In this document: positions 1 to 6,443 of the stretch, one piece after another | How the letters are laid out: each line of letters opens with the position of its first letter | Position numbering within the stretch: the first letter of the stretch is position 1 | Assembly: GCA_021160955.1 (NCBI GenBank) | Contig: JAGHBM010000028.1 | Span: 1 to 16,153 of the forward strand | Reading direction: 5' to 3' | DNA length: 16,153 bases | DNA from: Candidatus Aenigmatarchaeota archaeon | GTDB lineage: Archaea; Aenigmatarchaeota; Aenigmatarchaeia; PWEA01; JAGHBM01 | The notes under the pieces: model-generated | Databases searched by the model: none | What the model was told of the DNA's origin: nothing | The model's input: the letters and a program-made list of their open reading frames with translations, nothing else | Program-made: the position numbers and the translations under genes

Positions 1-6
1 CATAGC

Positions 7-191
7 CAAGCCAACCAAACTATAAGAGGGTGTTGGGTTGGGCATTCCACACCAGACATTCCAGAATTGTAAAATGAAAAAGGAAACCCTATTATTGTGG
101 CATAACACCAAAGCGCATTACTTACTGTGTATGGAATGAATGATAAATAAGAACAACGATGAATAAGATAATTTTTCCCTTGGTTGGCTTG
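7..191. repeat. Long-range 12-bp inverted repeat; possible structured RNA or decayed mobile element
   Basis: CAAGCCAACCAA at 7-18 is the exact reverse complement of TTGGTTGGCTTG at 180-191. A nested 7-bp pair, CATTCCA (43-49) with TGGAATG (132-138), would fit inside the same fold. 11-20 could instead pair locally with 32-41 (one mismatch). Reading frames here are short and broken, so I see no intact gene between 1 and 302. It may be a folded non-coding RNA, a miniature element with terminal inverted repeats, or chance. The window edge hides whatever lies upstream, including any promoter. Confidence 0.3.
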
Positions 192-279
192 ATAAATTGA
201 ATCATAATAAAAATAAAATAAATTCAAGGTATATAAAAAAGATGTTTGTTCTTCATATAATTTTCCAATTTAATGATTA

Positions 280-291
280 TTTATTAAAATA
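280..291 (+). promoter_or_regulatory. Probable TATA box of rnhB
   Basis: The AT-rich stretch TTATTAAAATAC lies about 21-32 bp before the ATG at 312. No Shine-Dalgarno site is visible before that ATG, so the transcript is probably leaderless or nearly so. Confidence 0.4.
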
Positions 292-311
292 CACTCGTAC
301 CATTGATTAAT

Positions 312-1013
312 ATGAAAAAAATTCTTGGTATTGATGAGGCTGGTCGCGGCGCTGTCGTTGGTCCACTGGTGATAGCCGGTGCAATGTTCTACGAAAAGGA
401 CATACCAAAATTGAAAGCTCTCGAAGTCCGGGACAGCAAGGAGCTCACGCCGAAGAAGAGAGAGTATCTGGAAAACGAGATAAAGAGGCTTGCCTTGGAT
501 TTTGTGGTCATAAGAATTTCGGCGAATAAAATAGACGAGCTCAGGGAGACTCGGAACCTCAACCGTATAGAGATGGATTACATGGCTGATATAATAAAAA
601 CGCTGAGACCTGATGTAGCCATAATTGATTCTCCCGAAGTGAACACCGAGAAGATAAAAAACGAGATCTTGGGGAAGTTGAAGGATTTGGAGGTCGAGAT
701 AATCGCCGAAAACTATGCCGATAAGAAATATCCCGTTGTTTCGGCGGCGAGCATATTGGCAAAGGTTGTTAGGGATAGGGCGATAAAATCCCTTGAGGAG
801 CGTCTTGGGGAGGAAATTGGTGTCGGTTATCCCTCAGATGAGAGAACTATAAAATTTCTGAAAAGGGTGTTAGATAAGTACAAAGGTTATCCGGAGTTCG
901 TCAGAAAGTCTTGGACTACTTCCCAGAGACTGAAAGGAGAAAAATCCCAGAAAAATTTAAGCAACTTTCTTGTAAAAAGTAAATCCGGAGATGAAGAGAA
1001 GGAGGGGAAGTGA
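312..1013 (+). CDS. rnhB: Ribonuclease HII
   Basis: Ribonuclease HII cleaves the RNA strand of RNA-DNA hybrids and starts removal of ribonucleotides misincorporated in DNA. The 233-aa product opens with the family signature GIDEAGRG (Asp8, Glu9). It continues with DSKELTPKKR (41-50), Asp106 in IIDSPEV, and Asp137 just before the conserved AASILAKVVRDR stretch, giving the DEDD metal-binding set. Near the C-terminus, QKNLSNFL (213-220) fits the PCNA-binding PIP box, as in other archaeal RNase HII proteins. A TTG at 303 would add three residues, but the ATG at 312 directly precedes the family start and suits a leaderless promoter. The last 57 bp overlap the convergent gene on the minus strand. 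Confidence 0.97.
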   Translation: MKKILGIDEAGRGAVVGPLVIAGAMFYEKDIPKLKALEVRDSKELTPKKREYLENEIKRLALDFVVIRISANKIDELRETRNLNRIEMDYMADIIKTLRPDVAIIDSPEVNTEKIKNEILGKLKDLEVEIIAENYADKKYPVVSAASILAKVVRDRAIKSLEERLGEEIGVGYPSDERTIKFLKRVLDKYKGYPEFVRKSWTTSQRLKGEKSQKNLSNFLVKSKSGDEEKEGK

Positions 1014-1544
1014 AAGGATCGATAACCCAGGTAACTCTCTAACACCACCTTGACCAGTTCCCTTGACTATTATCTTGATCTTCTTCAGGTCATCTTTCTT
1101 GTATTTAGTCATGGAATATCCCCATATGTCCACGTCGGTTGAGACACCTTTCTTGTATCCTTCAACCTCAAGGTAAATCTGAGTTTCTCTGGTTTGCGGT
1201 GTTATTTTCATGTTCTTGACCGTATGAAGTTTGCTGCTTGGATAATCATCGCATTGACCGACAGTTTGCGTGCATCTGAAGGAAAATTTTATCCAATCTG
1301 TCCTCGGATCAAGACTTCCCTCAAGCTTTATTATGTCGTCAACATTTCCAACATTTTTTACAGTGATTATGGTACCGTTCTTGCCTCCCAAGGGAACAAC
1401 TATTGTGCTGGGAGCATCCAGTGCTACCCCGACGTCTCCCAACACCCATACCCTTAGTTTTGCCACCTGTGCTGCGATCGATATTTCCGAGAGAATTAGA
1501 ACTCCTATGACCAATATTAGAATTATTTCGGAAGATTTTTTCAT
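957..1544 (-). CDS. Secreted, C-terminally membrane-anchored protein of unknown function
   Basis: I do not recognise a named family. The 195-aa product begins with KK and a hydrophobic stretch (about 8-25) ending near ISIAAQ, which looks like an export signal. The middle is rich in short beta-strand-like segments, with TVKNVGNVDD (61-70) resembling Ig-like or CARDB-like surface domains. Two cysteines (91 and 98) could form a disulfide. The C-terminus has Pro-Gly (172-173), a hydrophobic helix and a final KK cluster. This three-part layout is used by archaeal sorting tails or simple C-terminal anchors, so a surface location is likely. Its ATG at 1544 shares a 41-bp divergent promoter region with the next gene. 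Its final codons lie antisense to the end of rnhB. Confidence 0.75.
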   Translation of the reverse strand: MKKSSEIILILVIGVLILSEISIAAQVAKLRVWVLGDVGVALDAPSTIVVPLGGKNGTIITVKNVGNVDDIIKLEGSLDPRTDWIKFSFRCTQTVGQCDDYPSSKLHTVKNMKITPQTRETQIYLEVEGYKKGVSTDVDIWGYSMTKYKKDDLKKIKIIVKGTGQGGVRELPGLSILSLPLLLFISGFTFYKKVA

Positions 1545-1585
1545 ATATTGAAATATATTTAAATCCTTATTTAAATAATTAGGTT
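1545..1585. promoter_or_regulatory. Compact divergent promoter region
   Basis: Only 41 bp separate the divergent ATGs at 1544 (minus) and 1586 (plus). ATATATTTAAA (1553-1563) lies 23-33 bp before the plus ATG. The palindromic TTATTTAAATAA (1567-1578) lies 23-34 bp before the minus ATG. Neither gene shows a Shine-Dalgarno site, so both transcripts are probably leaderless. Confidence 0.6.
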
Positions 1586-1828
1586 ATGAAACCGGAAAAT
1601 GTCAGTTTTACAATATTCGTGATTTTAGGAATTTTGATGGGATTTGTCTCTGTTCTAATCAACAGTGGAAAGATTGCGTTCTTGGTTGCGTTTTTTGTCA
1701 TGTTGATCGTTGGAAAGATTTTAGAAAAAGTTTACAATGAAAAGCCAAGTTGGTGGTTGAAGAACGGTGGGATTTTGTACTTCTTACTATGGTTAGTGTT
1801 TTGGATATTTTCCTATAATCTCTGGTGA
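1586..1828 (+). CDS. Small three-helix membrane protein
   Basis: This 80-aa product has three likely membrane segments: about 8-26, 28-47 and 62-78. Between the second and third is a polar stretch with the motif PSWWLKNGG (54-62). The tail is aromatic and ends near FWIFSYNLW. A Trp-rich motif before the last helix is reminiscent of small archaeal membrane proteins of the Emc6-like or DUF type, but I cannot assign it to a family. The TGA stop (1826-1828) is embedded in the Shine-Dalgarno site of aspS, so the two genes are probably co-transcribed and translationally coupled. Confidence 0.75.
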   Translation: MKPENVSFTIFVILGILMGFVSVLINSGKIAFLVAFFVMLIVGKILEKVYNEKPSWWLKNGGILYFLLWLVFWIFSYNLW

Positions 1829-1830
1829 TC
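1824..1830 (+). promoter_or_regulatory. Shine-Dalgarno site that sets the aspS start
   Basis: GGTGATC is a full match to the archaeal 16S anti-Shine-Dalgarno sequence and lies 3 bp before the ATG at 1834. It overlaps the stop codon of the preceding gene. It argues for the ATG at 1834 over the in-frame GTG at 1825, which lies inside the site. Confidence 0.7.
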
Positions 1831-1833
1831 CTG

Positions 1834-3120
1834 ATGGAAAGAATTTACACCACTGAAGTTCCGAGAGAGAATGGAGTTTCGGTGAAGTTAGCCGGTTGGG
1901 TGGAGGAGATAAGGCTTCTTGGGAAGTTAAATTTTGTTGTTCTCCGAGACATGAAGGGTAAGGCTCAGATATTGGTAAAAAAAGGCGAGGTCGATGAGAG
2001 TTTAATAAATTTGATAAAGGATTTGACCAAGGAGAGTGTCATCTCAGTTGAGGGATCTGTCAAATTGAATGAAGAAGCGCCAAACGGCTTTGAGATCGTT
2101 CCAGAGAAAATTGAGGTATTGAACAAGGCCGAGGTTCCGTTGCCCATAGATTTCACTGGGAAGGTGAACACGACTCCAGACAAGAGGTATGATTGGAGGT
2201 TCTTGGACCTAAGAAATGTTAGGATATCCTCAATATTCAAGATACAGTCCGAAATAACGAGATCATTCCGTGAATTCTTTAGAAACAAAGGCTTCACAGA
2301 GTTTTGGCCACCCGAAATAATTGAAGCTGCACCCGAGGGTGGTGCCGAACTTTTCACAGTGAAATACTTCGAAAGGGATGCTTATCTTGCACAGAGTCCC
2401 GAACTTTACAAGGAATTGATGACTGGAACAAACTTGGAAAGGGTTTTCTCCATAGTACCGGTTTGGAGAGCAGAGAAGCACGATACTACAAAACACTTGA
2501 ACGAAATAAGGCAAATGGACATCGAAGCTGCCTTTGAGGACCAGTTCTCAATTTTAAAATATTTGGAAGACGTTGTCAAGTACATAGTAAAAAATGTCTT
2601 GGAGAAATACCCTGATGAAATCAAGGTGCTCAATCCAGATTTGAAAGTACCTGATGCTAAGTATTTGAGCTATGAAGAAGTTGTGAACGTCCTTCAGGGA
2701 GAGGGATTCGACATAACCTTCGGTGAAGATATCGATCCTGAGGCCGAAAAAAAGCTCGCAGAGATCTACGGAAAAAACACCCTGATAATGATCCATTCGT
2801 GGCCGATCTCCTTGAAGCCGTTTTACATAATGCCAAAAGACGATAGACTGAGTAATGGATTTGATGTTGATTATGGCGGCATTGAAATTTCTTCAGGTGG
2901 ACAGCGGGTTCACTTGGCAAATGTCTTGGAAAATCAGTTGAGATCCAAAGGGCTCAACCCAGAAGATTTTAAGTTTTTCCTCGATTCCCTCAAATACGGT
3001 ATTCCTCCTCACGCGGGTTGGAGTATTGGTTTGGAAAGGTTGACGATGGTCATCTGTGGTCTCAAGAACATAAGAGAGGCATGTCTCTACCCGAGGGACA
3101 GAAATAGATTGGTCCCTTAA
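1834..3120 (+). CDS. aspS: Aspartyl-tRNA synthetase (archaeal type)
   Basis: AspRS charges tRNA-Asp with aspartate in the cytoplasm. The 428-aa product has an N-terminal OB-fold anticodon-binding domain (about 1-105), starting around GWVEEIR, and then a class II catalytic core. Visible landmarks are FFRNKGFTEFWPPEI, the aspartate-site stretch LAQSPELYKELM, VWRAEKHDTTKHLNE (motif 2 area), EISSGGQRVH, and the motif 3 area GWSIGLERL before the family ending YPRDRNRLVP. Length is normal for archaeal AspRS. The anticodon-domain positions linked to discrimination hold Glu24 and Pro83, an unusual pair discussed in the findings. A separate AsnRS is encoded at 13595-14872. T-rich tracts follow the stop. 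Confidence 0.96.
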   Translation: MERIYTTEVPRENGVSVKLAGWVEEIRLLGKLNFVVLRDMKGKAQILVKKGEVDESLINLIKDLTKESVISVEGSVKLNEEAPNGFEIVPEKIEVLNKAEVPLPIDFTGKVNTTPDKRYDWRFLDLRNVRISSIFKIQSEITRSFREFFRNKGFTEFWPPEIIEAAPEGGAELFTVKYFERDAYLAQSPELYKELMTGTNLERVFSIVPVWRAEKHDTTKHLNEIRQMDIEAAFEDQFSILKYLEDVVKYIVKNVLEKYPDEIKVLNPDLKVPDAKYLSYEEVVNVLQGEGFDITFGEDIDPEAEKKLAEIYGKNTLIMIHSWPISLKPFYIMPKDDRLSNGFDVDYGGIEISSGGQRVHLANVLENQLRSKGLNPEDFKFFLDSLKYGIPPHAGWSIGLERLTMVICGLKNIREACLYPRDRNRLVP

Positions 3121-3141
3121 TCACTGTTTCGTATTTGATGA

Positions 3142-3163
3142 TTTTTTCGGTTTTTGCTTTTTT
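3142..3163 (+). terminator. Oligo-T terminator after aspS
   Basis: Three closely spaced T-runs (6, 5 and 6 T) begin about 20 bp after the aspS stop. Euryarchaeal RNA polymerase usually terminates on such tracts without a hairpin. Confidence 0.6.
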
Positions 3164-3238
3164 AAAAAAAACAATTTTTATTGTAATTAATAAATTTAAA
3201 TAAGTTCATAAGATATATTGAAGTGCTGGTGGATTTTG

Positions 3239-3415
3239 ATGAAATGGAAGATCGATAGGGAAAAATGTATAAAATGTGGTGCATGTGTCGGAGTTTGTCC
3301 TGTCATGTCTCTGGAGCTGAAGGATGAGGGAATAGTTAACGATCTCAAGAAGTGTATTTTCTGTGGGGTATGTGAAAAGGTTTGTCCGGTCGGCGCGATA
3401 AAAGTTGAGAGATGA
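3239..3415 (+). CDS. Small 2[4Fe-4S] ferredoxin
   Basis: The 58-aa protein is a bacterial-type ferredoxin that carries electrons between cytoplasmic redox enzymes. It holds two complete cluster motifs, CIKCGACVGVCP (10-21) and CIFCGVCEKVCP (41-52), so eight cysteines can bind two [4Fe-4S] clusters. The ATG at 3239 is chosen because GGTGG (3228-3232) sits 6 bp upstream; a TTG at 3218 would add an atypical Trp-rich extension. AT-rich sequence at 3187-3203 could hold the TATA box. It appears monocistronic, with T-tracts on both sides, so its redox partner cannot be inferred from the neighbours. Confidence 0.93.
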   Translation: MKWKIDREKCIKCGACVGVCPVMSLELKDEGIVNDLKKCIFCGVCEKVCPVGAIKVER

Positions 3416-3423
3416 AACTACTT

Positions 3424-3450
3424 GTTTTTTTGTTGTTTTCTCCATTTTTT
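3424..3450 (+). terminator. Oligo-T terminator after the ferredoxin gene
   Basis: Runs of 7, 4 and 6 T within 27 bp begin 9 bp after the ferredoxin stop. They separate it from the next promoter. Confidence 0.55.
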
Positions 3451-3463
3451 AGCAACAGTTAAC

Positions 3464-3496
3464 TTTATATAGTAGTTACCACTATATTATAGTAAC
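3464..3496 (+). promoter_or_regulatory. Promoter overlapped by nested dyads (candidate operator)
   Basis: TTTATATA (3464-3471) is a likely TATA box. It overlaps a dyad ATATAGT-(7)-ACTATAT (3467-3487). That overlaps a second perfect dyad ACTATA-T-TATAGT (3481-3493) and a GTTAC/GTAAC pair (3475-3479 and 3492-3496). The dyads would cover TATA through the predicted transcription start, where a repressor would block transcription of the 34-aa gene at 3511. Confidence 0.5.
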
Positions 3497-3510
3497 ATGG
3501 GGTGAATAAA

Positions 3511-3615
3511 ATGGAAATCGAAGAAGGGATAATAGAAGAAGGTAGAAAAATAAGGGGAGAAGGTAAGTCAATTACACAATATATAAAAGAAATGATAGAA
3601 GATGGAGCGTTTTAA
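3511..3615 (+). CDS. 34-aa acidic micro-protein, unknown
   Basis: A 34-codon gene begins at ATG 3511 with a strong Shine-Dalgarno site GGGGTGA (3499-3505) 5 bp upstream, and a promoter with overlapping dyads precedes it. The product starts MEIEEGIIEEGRKI and ends IKEMIEDGAF. It is highly charged and could form one or two helices split by RGEGKS. The size and the operator-like promoter fit a small DNA-binding or antitoxin-like regulator, or the remnant of one, but no fold is evident and no toxin-like gene adjoins it. T-rich sequence follows the stop immediately. Confidence 0.6.
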   Translation: MEIEEGIIEEGRKIRGEGKSITQYIKEMIEDGAF

Positions 3616-3637
3616 CTCTTTTTCTTTTTAATTTTTT
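3616..3637 (+). terminator. Oligo-T tract after the micro-gene
   Basis: T-runs of 5, 5 and 6 follow directly after the TAA at 3613-3615. They end where the duplicated leader of the phosphoesterase gene begins. Confidence 0.5.
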
Positions 3638-3771
3638 ATTTAATTGAAGCAAATTTAGTTTATGAGAATTCTTGCCATGGGAGATTTTCACGGTACCATG
3701 CCTTGGGGATTGAAGACTTTTGTCAAAAAGAACAAGGTGGATTTAATACTTTCTCCAGGAGATTTTTATGG
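3633..3771 (+). repeat. 5' direct repeat, copy 1 (leader plus first 110 bp of the phosphoesterase gene)
   Basis: This stretch matches 7258-7397, including about 29 bp before the ATG that starts TTTTTATTTAATTGA. By hand count the coding part differs at 13 of 110 positions. Similarity is lost right after the GDFYG codons. Confidence 0.85.
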
Positions 3772-4501
3772 GTTTTGTCTAAAAAGGCAGTATTGGAAGC
3801 ACTTCTACGAGCTGAAAAGGACAAAATACGGTGGTGTAAAATCTGAGGGACTTAAAGAAATAGTAGGTGCAAAAAGGTACAAAGAGTGCGAAAAAAAGGA
3901 TAAGATGTCCGGCATAAACGTATTGAAGTATTTGGATAGGATAGGAAAACCGGTTTTCGTGGTCTACGGCAACGGGGATATAGTTGATGCTTTCAAGAGG
4001 AAGAGAAAAAAAAGTAAGAAGTTCACCGTTTACGACCTCAAGAACGTCAAATTCATAGATCTTGTTTCTGAAAGTTTTGAAGGCTTTTATTTCGTCGGAC
4101 TCGTTGACAGAGAATTCATAATGTTAAAGAAGAAAAGGACAAAAGGTGTGATATCGACGAGGAAGCGATTGAGAAAGAAAATAAAAAAGATCTTCAAAAA
4201 GGTTGATTTGGACAAGACGATACTGATGTCACACAGACCGCCCTACAATACCAAGTTGGACAGGGTCAACGATCCTAAAATACCTGGCTATGGGAAGCAC
4301 TATGGTGATGAGTTTTTAAGAAAAGTTATAGAGAGGTATCAACCTCTTTTGAACGTCTGTGGGCATATGCACGAAAACCAGGGTAAAATAAGGGTTGGTA
4401 AGACGTTGGTTGTGAATTCAGGCTACGGGAAGAAGGGCGAGTTTGTGGTACTCGATTTGAAAGGGAAAAAGATAAATGTTAGGTTCTATAAAAGTTTTTA
4501 A
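3662..4501 (+). CDS. Calcineurin-like metallophosphoesterase, paralogue 1
   Basis: The 279-aa product has the full motif set of a two-metal phosphoesterase: Asp8 and His10 in GDFHG, Asp34 in SPGDFYG, Asn104 in YGNGD, His191 in LMSHRPP, and His235/His237 in GHMH. The substrate is unknown; relatives hydrolyse phosphomonoesters, phosphodiesters or nucleotides. Residues 112-180 are exceptionally basic, with KRKRKKSKK and later KRLRKKIKKIFKK, which could contact nucleic acid or a polyphosphate ligand. The start is the only ATG matching the paralogue at 7288. Both genes share almost the same first 37 and last 57 residues, but their centres differ strongly. The next gene starts 26 bp after the stop and may be co-transcribed. 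Confidence 0.9.
   Translation: MRILAMGDFHGTMPWGLKTFVKKNKVDLILSPGDFYGFCLKRQYWKHFYELKRTKYGGVKSEGLKEIVGAKRYKECEKKDKMSGINVLKYLDRIGKPVFVVYGNGDIVDAFKRKRKKSKKFTVYDLKNVKFIDLVSESFEGFYFVGLVDREFIMLKKKRTKGVISTRKRLRKKIKKIFKKVDLDKTILMSHRPPYNTKLDRVNDPKIPGYGKHYGDEFLRKVIERYQPLLNVCGHMHENQGKIRVGKTLVVNSGYGKKGEFVVLDLKGKKINVRFYKSF
4325..4494 (+). repeat. 3' direct repeat, copy 1 (end of the phosphoesterase gene)
   Basis: This stretch matches 7984-8153 with about 9-10 differences in 170 bp by hand count. It includes a perfect run of about 60 bp covering silent codon positions. It encodes the GHMH metal-binding motif and the C-terminal tail. Confidence 0.85.
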
Positions 4502-4527
4502 ATGATAAATATTTTAGAGGTGTTATG

Positions 4528-5724
4528 ATGCTGAAGGATAGATATGATGTTGTTGTCGTGGGCGGAGGTCCGGGAGGTTCCTCTGCTGCAAGGACTTTAG
4601 CTGAGAAGGGTTTGGACGTGTTGCTACTTGAAAAGAGGCCTTCCATTGGTTCAGAAAAGAGATGTGCTGAAGGGTTATCCATAGGATCTTTGAAAATGAT
4701 AAAGGAGAAGATGGGTAAGATCCCGAGAAAATGTATTGCCCAGATGGTAAACGGTGCCATAATATATGCACCAAACGGGAAGGAAGTTTTGATAGATTTT
4801 GGAGAAGATGCCGGAGCCATAATGGAGAGAAAGATATTTGACAAGTGGCTGGCTGCCCAAGCAGCTAAGGCTGGTGCCCATGTCCAGGCAAAAACAGAGG
4901 TCGTGGATGTAATCAAGAAGAATGACTTTGTGAGTGGTGTAATCGCCAAGTTTGAGGGTGAGATTTATAACATTGAGGCTAAGGTCGTCGTTGCTGCGGA
5001 TGGTGTTGAGTCCACTGTGGCGAGAAAGGCTGGCTTGAATACAACGAACAAACTGATCAACATAGACTCTGGATTTCAGTATGAGATGTGCAACTTAAAA
5101 ATGAGAGATCCCAAGAAAATAGAGCTTTGGTTTGGAAACGAAGTCGCTCCGAGGGGTTATGTTTGGATATTTCCCAAGGGAAAGGACGTTGCAAATGTGG
5201 GTGTTGGTGTCGCTATGACGGATAAACCCGCAAAATATTATCTTGATAAGTTCATCGAAGATAATCCAAAGATATTCTCAAGGGCATCGATTCTCGAAGT
5301 AAATGCCGGCGGCATACCTGTGGGTGGATTTTTGAAGAATATGGTCTTGAATGGTTTGGTTGTAGTTGGTGATGCGGCTCATCAAGTCAATCCAATCCAT
5401 GGTGGTGGGATGAAAGAAGCAACCATTGCTGGTATGATAGCAGGGGAGGTCATAGCCAAGTCAATAAAGAAAGGTGATGTTTCTCAAAAATCTCTCTCAG
5501 AATACAACAAAAAATGGTGGGACAAGAGAGGCAAGAAACTTCAAAAGATCCAAAACTTGAGGGAAGTGGTCGAGAAGCTCTCGGATGAAGATTTCAACAT
5601 GCTCGCAGAGACCCTCACGGGCGATGATTTGATGGAATTCTCCCGTGGCAACAGATTTTTCAAACTTGGAAAAATACTGATGAAAAAACCAAATCTAATA
5701 TCCTTGGCAAGGAAGCTGATTTAA
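4528..5724 (+). CDS. Geranylgeranyl reductase-family FAD oxidoreductase
   Basis: Enzymes of this family saturate the isoprenoid chains of archaeal membrane lipids (digeranylgeranylglycerophospholipid reductase) or similar polyprenyl compounds. The 398-aa product starts with a Rossmann FAD motif, VVVGGGPGGSSAARTLAEKG (about 8-27), followed by LLLEKR. It has RCAEGLS near 50, PRGYVWIFPKG with the YxWxFP substrate-side motif, and a second FAD motif VVGDAAHQVNPIHGGGMKEA. Length suits archaeal members. ATG 4528 is preferred over ATG 4525 because GAGGTG (4517-4522) then lies 5 bp upstream. It probably acts at the inner face of the membrane. The exact lipid substrate cannot be read from the sequence. 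Confidence 0.92.
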   Translation: MLKDRYDVVVVGGGPGGSSAARTLAEKGLDVLLLEKRPSIGSEKRCAEGLSIGSLKMIKEKMGKIPRKCIAQMVNGAIIYAPNGKEVLIDFGEDAGAIMERKIFDKWLAAQAAKAGAHVQAKTEVVDVIKKNDFVSGVIAKFEGEIYNIEAKVVVAADGVESTVARKAGLNTTNKLINIDSGFQYEMCNLKMRDPKKIELWFGNEVAPRGYVWIFPKGKDVANVGVGVAMTDKPAKYYLDKFIEDNPKIFSRASILEVNAGGIPVGGFLKNMVLNGLVVVGDAAHQVNPIHGGGMKEATIAGMIAGEVIAKSIKKGDVSQKSLSEYNKKWWDKRGKKLQKIQNLREVVEKLSDEDFNMLAETLTGDDLMEFSRGNRFFKLGKILMKKPNLISLARKLI

Positions 5725-5756
5725 CATTTAAATAGATGCCGGATAAAAATTAGTAT

Positions 5757-5764
5757 GAGGTGAT
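5757..5764 (+). promoter_or_regulatory. Shine-Dalgarno site that sets the histone start
   Basis: GAGGTGAT lies 4 bp before GTG 5769. The earlier candidates GTG 5760 and ATG 5763 lie within this site. A TATA-like CATTTAAATAG (5726-5736) lies upstream. Confidence 0.6.
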
Positions 5765-5768
5765 GATT

Positions 5769-5972
5769 GTGGCGATACTTCCTTTATCCCCGTTAAAAAG
5801 GATTGCCAAAAAATCAGGGGTTATAAGAATGTCAGATGAAGCCGTAGAAGAGTTTAGAGATGTTTTAGAGGAAATAGCTGACGAAATTGCAAGAGATGCC
5901 GTCATTGCGGCGAGACATGCCGGAAGGAAAACTGTCAAGGCGAAAGACATAAAATTTGTTAGCAGGTGGTAA
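5769..5972 (+). CDS. Archaeal histone
   Basis: This 67-aa protein is a minimal histone fold that dimerises, wraps DNA and compacts the chromosome. The sequence starts (V)AILPLSPLKRIAKKSG and follows the order of archaeal histones: a short first helix, the long central helix around DEAVEEFRDVLEEIADEIA, then HAGRKTVKAKDIK leading to the last helix. There is no tail extension. The GTG start at 5769 gives the usual family length of 66-69 residues and sits just after a Shine-Dalgarno site. Its last codons contain the ribosome-binding site of the aIF5A gene, so the two are almost certainly one transcript. Confidence 0.95.
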   Translation: MAILPLSPLKRIAKKSGVIRMSDEAVEEFRDVLEEIADEIARDAVIAARHAGRKTVKAKDIKFVSRW

Positions 5973-5974
5973 GA

Positions 5975-6358
5975 ATGTCAACAACTCAAACAGAAGTTAA
6001 GAACCTCAAACCTGGTAAATACGTCATAATCGATGGGGAACCGTGTAAAGTTGTGAACATATCAACTTCAAAGCCTGGTAAGCACGGATCCGCAAAGGCG
6101 AGAATTGAGGCCGTAACCCTCACCGATGGGAGGAGAAAAGAACTCGTTAAGCCTGCATCTGCCCAGGTAGAAGTTCCCATAATAGATAAAAGAAAAGCCC
6201 AGGTTATTTCCCTTACCGGAGATTCTGTCCACCTCATGGATATGGAGACTTATGAGACCTTTGAAACTTCCATACCTGAGGAACTGAAGGGAAAGCTCAC
6301 CGAAGGACAGGAAATCTCATATTGGGAAGTTATGGGCAAGAGAATTTTGATGGGATGA
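5975..6358 (+). CDS. eif5A: Translation initiation factor 5A (aIF5A)
   Basis: aIF5A binds the ribosome and eases peptide-bond formation at difficult sequences; it needs hypusine on one lysine. The 127-aa product has an N-terminal SH3-like domain with the modification loop STSKPGKHGSAKAR, where Lys36 (in GKHG) is the expected hypusine site. A C-terminal OB-fold domain ends near VMGKRILMG. The start at ATG 5975 is supported by GGTGG (5965-5969) 5 bp upstream, which lies inside the histone gene. Length is typical. The enzyme that starts hypusine synthesis is encoded at 9420-10355, and an agmatinase that could supply the polyamine follows directly. Confidence 0.97.
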   Translation: MSTTQTEVKNLKPGKYVIIDGEPCKVVNISTSKPGKHGSAKARIEAVTLTDGRRKELVKPASAQVEVPIIDKRKAQVISLTGDSVHLMDMETYETFETSIPEELKGKLTEGQEISYWEVMGKRILMG

Positions 6359-6370
6359 AAACCTTTAAAT

Positions 6371-6395
6371 TTTGTCTTTTCTTTTTTTAATTTTT
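6371..6395 (+). terminator. Oligo-T terminator after the aIF5A gene
   Basis: T-runs of 4, 7 and 5 within 25 bp begin 13 bp after the aIF5A stop. They lie before the TATA box of the next gene. Confidence 0.6.
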
Positions 6396-6410
6396 CCAGT
6401 CTTCACCAAA

Positions 6411-6422
6411 ACATATTTAAAC
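6411..6422 (+). promoter_or_regulatory. TATA box of the agmatinase gene
   Basis: ACATATTTAAAC lies 22-33 bp before ATG 6444, the distance expected for a leaderless transcript. No Shine-Dalgarno site is visible. This supports ATG 6444 over an upstream in-frame start at 6372. Confidence 0.55.
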
Positions 6423-6443
6423 CCATCTCATAAGAAAATTATC

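Noticed and set aside
74..139. 21-codon plus-strand frame and neighbouring broken frames at the left edge
   Set aside because: The frames are short, interrupted and without a start signal. No known protein is recognisable, so it is left as unexplained sequence.
3142..3163. C/D-box-like TGATGA near the T-tracts after aspS
   Set aside because: No matching D box or terminal stem was found at the right distance; oligo-T termination explains the region.
4853..4859. TGCCCAA inside the geranylgeranyl reductase gene, and TTGGGCA inside the agmatinase gene
   Set aside because: These are single copies in coding sequence, expected by chance for a 7-bp word in 16 kb on two strands, and they lack the flanking bases of the ftsZ array.
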